From Candidatus Hydrogenedentota bacterium (GTDB taxonomy: Bacteria > Hydrogenedentota > Hydrogenedentia > Hydrogenedentales > CAILVY01): 47,393 nucleotides of DNA. Below, piece after piece: positions 43,103 to 47,393 of this stretch (within the stretch, counting starts at the first letter, position 1; every line of letters starts with the position of its first letter). The stretch lies in NCBI GenBank assembly GCA_029565395.1, contig JAKQOG010000260.1, positions 1 to 47,393 on the forward strand, written 5' to 3'. Position numbers and translations under genes: made by a program. A model generated the notes under the pieces. That model was given only the letters and a program-made list of their open reading frames with translations. It made no database searches and had not been told where the DNA came from.

Positions 43103-45262
43103 ATGCACTCAATGAGAAATACCCAGGCACAAACAAAGGAATCGGCGCCCCGGAACCGCGGGTGCGCGGGGATCTTTTTCTTTTTGATCCTTGTCCTGGG
43201 GTCGTTATGGGGTGCAGGGCTTGGGGTGGGGGTGTGGGTATTGGAAGACGCGGAGCGTGTTATCACGGCCTTGGAACAATTCCGTCCGGAAATCGGGAGC
43301 AAGGTCTATTCTTCGGATGGGGAACTGCTGGGGGAATTTTCCACGAAGAAATGCGAACTCATCGCCTTGCATGAAATGCCCCTGTATCTTCAAAAGGCAT
43401 TCATTGCTACGGAAGACGACAAATTTTTTGAACATAAGGGGGTTCGTCCCGAAACGATTATCAACGGTGCTCTGTATGCCTTGAAACGGGGCCGCCCGCG
43501 GGGAGGAAGCGGAATTACCCAGCAACTCGCCCGGGGCGTTCCCGAACTCGGCGTGGGCAAAGAAGAAACAATCCAGCGCAAGATCCGGGAGGCGATAGTC
43601 AGCCTTCAAATCGAACGCCGCTTCACCAAGGATGAAATTCTGGAGCTATACCTGAATCAGCTCTTTCTGGGCATCAGCGCGTATGGGGTAGAAGCCGCGG
43701 CCCGGCAATATTTTGGCAAGAGCTGCCGGGAGGTCACGCTTGGGGAAGCGGCCATGCTCGCCGGGCTTGCGCGAACTCCCAATAACAATGATCCCTTCCG
43801 CCATTTTGAAAACGCCTTTCAACGGAGGGACATCGTCCTCGGCCAGATGCTGGACAATGGCTTCATCACACAGGCCGAACATGACGCCGCTGTCGCCGAA
43901 GATCTTGCCGCCGCCCTGTTGACACCTGAAAAAAAGGCACAGCTTGAACAATCCGGTCAGGGGATCTTCGCCGTAAACAAGGCCCCCTACTTCGTCGAAG
44001 AAGTCCGTGGATTCGTACTGGACAAATATGAGGTTGAAGAGGTGTTTGAGGATGGTCTCGAAATTTATACCACCCTCGACATGCGCCTTCAACGCGCCGC
44101 CGAAGAGACCCTCTTCGCCGCACTTGATGAGTTTGATGCTAAGAAGAAAAAATCCCTCGAAAAAGCCGGAAAGCTCAACGAATTCGTGCCCGTGGCCGGC
44201 GCGCTCCTGTGCATTGACAACCGCGCGCCCAACCAGGGCTTTATCCGCGCCATGGTGGGCGGAAGAGACTTCTCTCAGGAAAAATACAACACCGCCACCC
44301 AAGCGCGCCGCCAACCGGGTTCGAGCGTAAAACCCTTCGTGTGGGCGGCCGCCATCGCCAGCGGATACACCCCCTCTTCCATTATCGTCGACGAACCTTT
44401 CGAGCGCATCGATGGCGCGGGAAGACCTTGGCGCCCGCAAAACTTCGGCGGCACCTACCACGGCCCCATCTCCTTGCGTCAGGCCCTCGAGAAATCCGTC
44501 AATATCGTCTCCGTCAAACTTGTCGACCAACTCGGCGTACCCCTCGTCCGCTCCTACCTGCAACGCTGTGGAATCACCACCCCCATTGATGACACCGTCG
44601 GCCTCACCCTCGGCCTCGGCAGTGCGGAAGTTACCGTCCTCGACCAATGTGTCGCATACTCCTGTTTCGCCAACGGAGGAGTCCGAAATGATCCCGTCAT
44701 GATCACCGAAATCCGCAACCGCGACGGACTCCCCCGGTACGACTACAACACCTTTGTAAAGCGGGAGCAAGCCCTCGACTCGCGCGTCGCCTATGTGGTG
44801 TTGCATATGCTGGAAGGCGTGTGCACCCCCGACCCCAAGCGCGGGTATTACCCTACCGGGCACCGCACCGCCGTACTCGGACGGCCCCGAGGAGGAAAAA
44901 CCGGCACGACGAATCAAAGTCGGAATGTGTGGTTCTGCGGTTTCACGACGGACTACACCTGCGTAATCTGGATCGGCTACCGAGACAACCGATCACTCGG
45001 ACAGGGCCGGGAATTCACCGGTGGCACCCTCGCCGCTCCCGTCTGGACCAAGTTCATGACCATAGCCGAGGAAGGCCTTCCTATCCGCGATTTCGAGGTC
45101 CCCGCCGGCATAACCTTCTATAACATAGAGCGCCTCACCGCCGTCGCCGGAGGCGATTATACCGAGGCCTATATCACCGGCACCGCCCCCCCTGCTCAAT
45201 GGAGCCCCCCTATGCCCAGCGTGGCTCCTTTTGCTGAAGTCACCCTTCCGGACGAGTGGTGA
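43103..45262 (+). CDS. Class A penicillin-binding protein (PBP1A type)
   Basis: A 719-residue bifunctional peptidoglycan synthase. A membrane span at about 22-46 anchors it. The GT51 glycosyltransferase has catalytic E104 in ATEDDKFFEH and RGGSGITQQLAR at 133-144, which polymerise lipid II strands. The transpeptidase has SSVK near 407-410 (acyl-serine), the SVN motif and KTG near 600, which crosslink stems. All key motifs are intact. The C-terminus after the KTG region is short. ATG 43103 or 43112 may be used. It is divergent from the dikinase gene with 158 bases between and probably transcribed alone. Confidence 0.95.
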   Translation: MHSMRNTQAQTKESAPRNRGCAGIFFFLILVLGSLWGAGLGVGVWVLEDAERVITALEQFRPEIGSKVYSSDGELLGEFSTKKCELIALHEMPLYLQKAFIATEDDKFFEHKGVRPETIINGALYALKRGRPRGGSGITQQLARGVPELGVGKEETIQRKIREAIVSLQIERRFTKDEILELYLNQLFLGISAYGVEAAARQYFGKSCREVTLGEAAMLAGLARTPNNNDPFRHFENAFQRRDIVLGQMLDNGFITQAEHDAAVAEDLAAALLTPEKKAQLEQSGQGIFAVNKAPYFVEEVRGFVLDKYEVEEVFEDGLEIYTTLDMRLQRAAEETLFAALDEFDAKKKKSLEKAGKLNEFVPVAGALLCIDNRAPNQGFIRAMVGGRDFSQEKYNTATQARRQPGSSVKPFVWAAAIASGYTPSSIIVDEPFERIDGAGRPWRPQNFGGTYHGPISLRQALEKSVNIVSVKLVDQLGVPLVRSYLQRCGITTPIDDTVGLTLGLGSAEVTVLDQCVAYSCFANGGVRNDPVMITEIRNRDGLPRYDYNTFVKREQALDSRVAYVVLHMLEGVCTPDPKRGYYPTGHRTAVLGRPRGGKTGTTNQSRNVWFCGFTTDYTCVIWIGYRDNRSLGQGREFTGGTLAAPVWTKFMTIAEEGLPIRDFEVPAGITFYNIERLTAVAGGDYTEAYITGTAPPAQWSPPMPSVAPFAEVTLPDEW

Positions 45263-45329
45263 CCTTTCTGTTCAGCTTCTCTATGCCCTGTTCTTTGCCC
45301 AAATTGTATGCCATTTGTATGTATTTTTT

Positions 45330-45359
45330 TTGTAAAACCTGAAATGTACGTGATATGAT
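45330..45359 (+). promoter_or_regulatory. Possible promoter of the SGNH hydrolase gene
   Basis: TTGTAA (45330-45335) and TATGAT (45354-45359) are separated by 18 bases and lie 92 bases before the ATG at 45452. A TTGACA at 45387-45392 has no good -10 partner. Confidence 0.4.
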
Positions 45360-45451
45360 TCTGACAGGCAGTAAGAAACAATCTGATTGACACACGATGT
45401 TTTAAAAGTTTTCTTTAATCCGTCCGATATTTTCAGAAAAAGGATAGAATC

Positions 45452-47393
45452 ATGGCTAGGTGGTCTGTTTTTCTGCGGCGTGAAATTTTCATTATTGTCC
45501 TTTTGGGAGTGCTTCTAAGCGGATTGAGCGGGGAGGCGGCAACAAAACGCATTCTCCTGACCGGCGATAGCTGGACCCAATTTATGTGGAAGGACCGAAT
45601 CTGGTTGGATGTATTGGCTACGTATGGGTTGACACAATGGGAAGAGGAAGGGTCTACCACCGCGATTTCGGGATCTCTGGCGGAACAGTGGGCGGCGGAC
45701 ATGGCGAATCCTCAGGACGGGTACCGTCCGGTACGCACCGGCTCGCTTCACGACGCGATCATGAACAATCCTAGCATCGACATTGTTCATCTCAGTTTGG
45801 GCGGCAACGACCTGTTAGCATACTGGAAAGCCGATATGAGTTCGGCGCAGATGTCCGCGCTCTATACAACGATTCAAACCAATTTGGAAACGGTTGTGGA
45901 TTATGTTTTGAGCCTGCGCCCGGATGTAAAAGTGGCATTATGCGATTATGACTTCATCAACATTTACGAATGCGCACTGGGCGGGGTTCAGAGCGCACAA
46001 GTCATGCAAGTGTTCTTGAACAATCCATCGCCCGGACAGGTGAATCAGGCGTTTGTGGACATGGGTCTTCGCAAGCGCGCCATCGCCAACGCCCGGGATC
46101 GCGTGGAATATGTGCACAATTTTGGCCTTCAACATTACCGGTGGGGTCACGCGGGATTTTGGGATATTGGTTTTGTGTATCGCGCACCGTTTGCATCGGG
46201 AACCAGTCCGATACCGGGTGGACCGCCGAGTTACACTCCTTATCCTGGCGGCAACATCCTCTATCCGAGTTCCCGGAATGCATTGGCAAGTAGTGGAGAT
46301 GATCCCATTCATTTGAATCAAACGGGATTCAAGGATATCGCATCGAGTTGTTTGTATCAGTTTTACGCGGGCTGGCTTCAAGACACGATGGGGCCGACGG
46401 TAGTATCGATCACGCGGCAATCCGGTGCGCCGAATCCCACCGGCAATCAAGTGTTGTATTTCACCGTGACCTTTACTGAGGCGGTACAATCGGTGGATGC
46501 ATCCGATTTTTCTATTGACGCCACGTCAGGCATCCTGGGGGCCGCCATTACCAACGTAACGGGCAGCGGCGCCACGCGGACCGTGGCTGTGGATCGCGGC
46601 ACGGGGGATGGCTATTTAAGCATCGATTTCATTGATCACGATACGGTATTTGACATGAACTGGCGGCCTGCCGGGGATGTGCTGGGCGCTTCCGGTGACG
46701 CCACGTTCACTGCCGGGGAACCGTATTTGGTGGATAGTGTAGCGCCGTCGTTGACAATTACACCGGGTGTAACGCCCCCCACGTTTCAGAGTTCCGTGCC
46801 GTTTACCATTCAGTTTAATGAACCGGTCACAGGCTTTGACTCCAGCGACATTCTGCTGAGTGTGGTGTACGGCTCTGGGAACGCGCAAGTCACCAATTTC
46901 GGAGGAAGCGGAGCCACGTATACCTTTAATCTCACGGTAGCGCGCACGGCGACTATCCGCGTGGATGTGGATGTGCTGGCGGGCGCTGCGCTGGATGCCG
47001 CCAACCGGCCCAGCTCAGCGGCGCATTATGATGATTATGAATTTGCCACGCCGCCCGGTCCTGGCGATCCTTACCTAAGCAATGGTTCCGACGGCGATCT
47101 GATCGTTCCTGAATCTGCTTCCGTCGTGATTAATACCAGTTCCATTCCGCCGACGCTGCAGGTGAATTCTACCCCGGCGGTTCAAGGCGAAGTGATTCTG
47201 GTCTCGGGTGGAGAAGTGTCCAAGTTTAATTTCGTCGAAGTGAGTGTTCCTGCATCGGCGTTGGTCACGGTAAACGGCACACGGCCCTTGGCCATTGCAG
47301 CAGTGCAAAACATGGCCTGGAATGCGCCGTTGGATGTTTCCGGTTCGGTGGCGGGGCGTGCGGGGGGCGGCACGGGCGGCGGCGGCGGCACGG
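45452..47393 (+). CDS. Secreted SGNH/GDSL hydrolase with Ig-like domains, 3' end cut by window edge
   Basis: An open frame of 647 codons reaches the window edge without a stop. A signal segment (REIFIIVLLGVLLSGLSG) is followed by an SGNH esterase/lipase domain: GDS with S40 (nucleophile), GGND at 117-120 and D284-x-x-H287 in DPIHLNQTGF. Two bacterial Ig-like domains follow (about 310-420 and 424-530), recognised by VTFTEAVQSVDASDFSI and QFNEPVTGFDSSDILLS, each with a conserved TNVTGSGAT or TNFGGSGAT turn. The last part is Ser/Gly rich and ends in poly-glycine. It is probably a large surface or secreted protein that removes ester groups from polysaccharide; the anchor lies beyond the window. 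ATG 45452 follows AAAAGGATAG. Confidence 0.85.
   Translation, partial: MARWSVFLRREIFIIVLLGVLLSGLSGEAATKRILLTGDSWTQFMWKDRIWLDVLATYGLTQWEEEGSTTAISGSLAEQWAADMANPQDGYRPVRTGSLHDAIMNNPSIDIVHLSLGGNDLLAYWKADMSSAQMSALYTTIQTNLETVVDYVLSLRPDVKVALCDYDFINIYECALGGVQSAQVMQVFLNNPSPGQVNQAFVDMGLRKRAIANARDRVEYVHNFGLQHYRWGHAGFWDIGFVYRAPFASGTSPIPGGPPSYTPYPGGNILYPSSRNALASSGDDPIHLNQTGFKDIASSCLYQFYAGWLQDTMGPTVVSITRQSGAPNPTGNQVLYFTVTFTEAVQSVDASDFSIDATSGILGAAITNVTGSGATRTVAVDRGTGDGYLSIDFIDHDTVFDMNWRPAGDVLGASGDATFTAGEPYLVDSVAPSLTITPGVTPPTFQSSVPFTIQFNEPVTGFDSSDILLSVVYGSGNAQVTNFGGSGATYTFNLTVARTATIRVDVDVLAGAALDAANRPSSAAHYDDYEFATPPGPGDPYLSNGSDGDLIVPESASVVINTSSIPPTLQVNSTPAVQGEVILVSGGEVSKFNFVEVSVPASALVTVNGTRPLAIAAVQNMAWNAPLDVSGSVAGRAGGGTGGGGGT

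Overview
The window is a 47.4 kb piece of a bacterial chromosome, probably from an uncultivated heterotroph of the PVC/Hydrogenedentota type. This rests on gene content, not on a marker gene: two exported Gfo/Idh/MocA oxidoreductases with twin-arginine signals, a Tat-exported DUF362 protein, many secreted glycan-active proteins, PHP and metallophosphatase proteins, and dispersed palindromic repeats between genes. A penicillin-binding protein shows a peptidoglycan wall, and two lipobox signals suggest a cell that makes lipoproteins.

Layout. 1-8.9 kb: a partial lipoprotein gene cut by the left edge, an ICMT-type methyltransferase, an AAA/DUF4143 ATPase with a palindrome in its promoter, a divergent xylose-isomerase homologue, an aldo/keto reductase, an overlapping pair (unknown membrane protein plus exported ComEC-like metallo-beta-lactamase hydrolase), and a membrane-anchored PHP protein. 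8.9-13.6 kb, minus strand: PAS-PAS histidine kinase, Tat oxidoreductase, Tat DUF362 lipoprotein. 13.6-19 kb: a hairpin-rich spacer, a secreted clan GH-A hydrolase, and on the opposite strand a large fusion of a polytopic membrane domain to a CapA domain. 19-22.8 kb: thiS-thiE, a family 4 glycosyltransferase, and convergent fumC. 22.9-25.4 kb: a type II restriction-modification pair of the BsuBI/PstI type. 25.4-31.3 kb: five same-strand genes of mostly unknown function ending in a GH15-like protein, convergent with and overlapping an HD-GYP response regulator. 31.4-34.9 kb, minus strand: a second Tat oxidoreductase ending in a clear terminator, and an exported (alpha/alpha)6-type protein. 34.9-37.6 kb: an AT-rich accessory patch with palindromic repeats, the stub of an AbiEi/DUF6088 antitoxin with an intact palindromic operator, a DUF2971 gene, a repeat cluster, tRNA-Ser(CGA) and a large inverted repeat. 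37.6-47.4 kb: an SDR dehydrogenase, a secreted metallophosphatase with a carbohydrate-binding-like tail, a rifampicin-phosphotransferase-like dikinase, a class A PBP, and a long SGNH hydrolase with Ig-like domains that runs off the right edge.

How it fits together. Exported sugar oxidoreductases, several glycosidase-like proteins, a xylose-isomerase homologue, an AKR and an SDR suggest uptake and conversion of plant- or algal-type glycans (inference). The restriction-modification pair, the DUF2971/antitoxin patch and the membrane/ComEC-like pair look more AT-rich than their neighbours and are the likely acquired or defence-related parts. I found no CRISPR array, rRNA, intact transposase or phage module.
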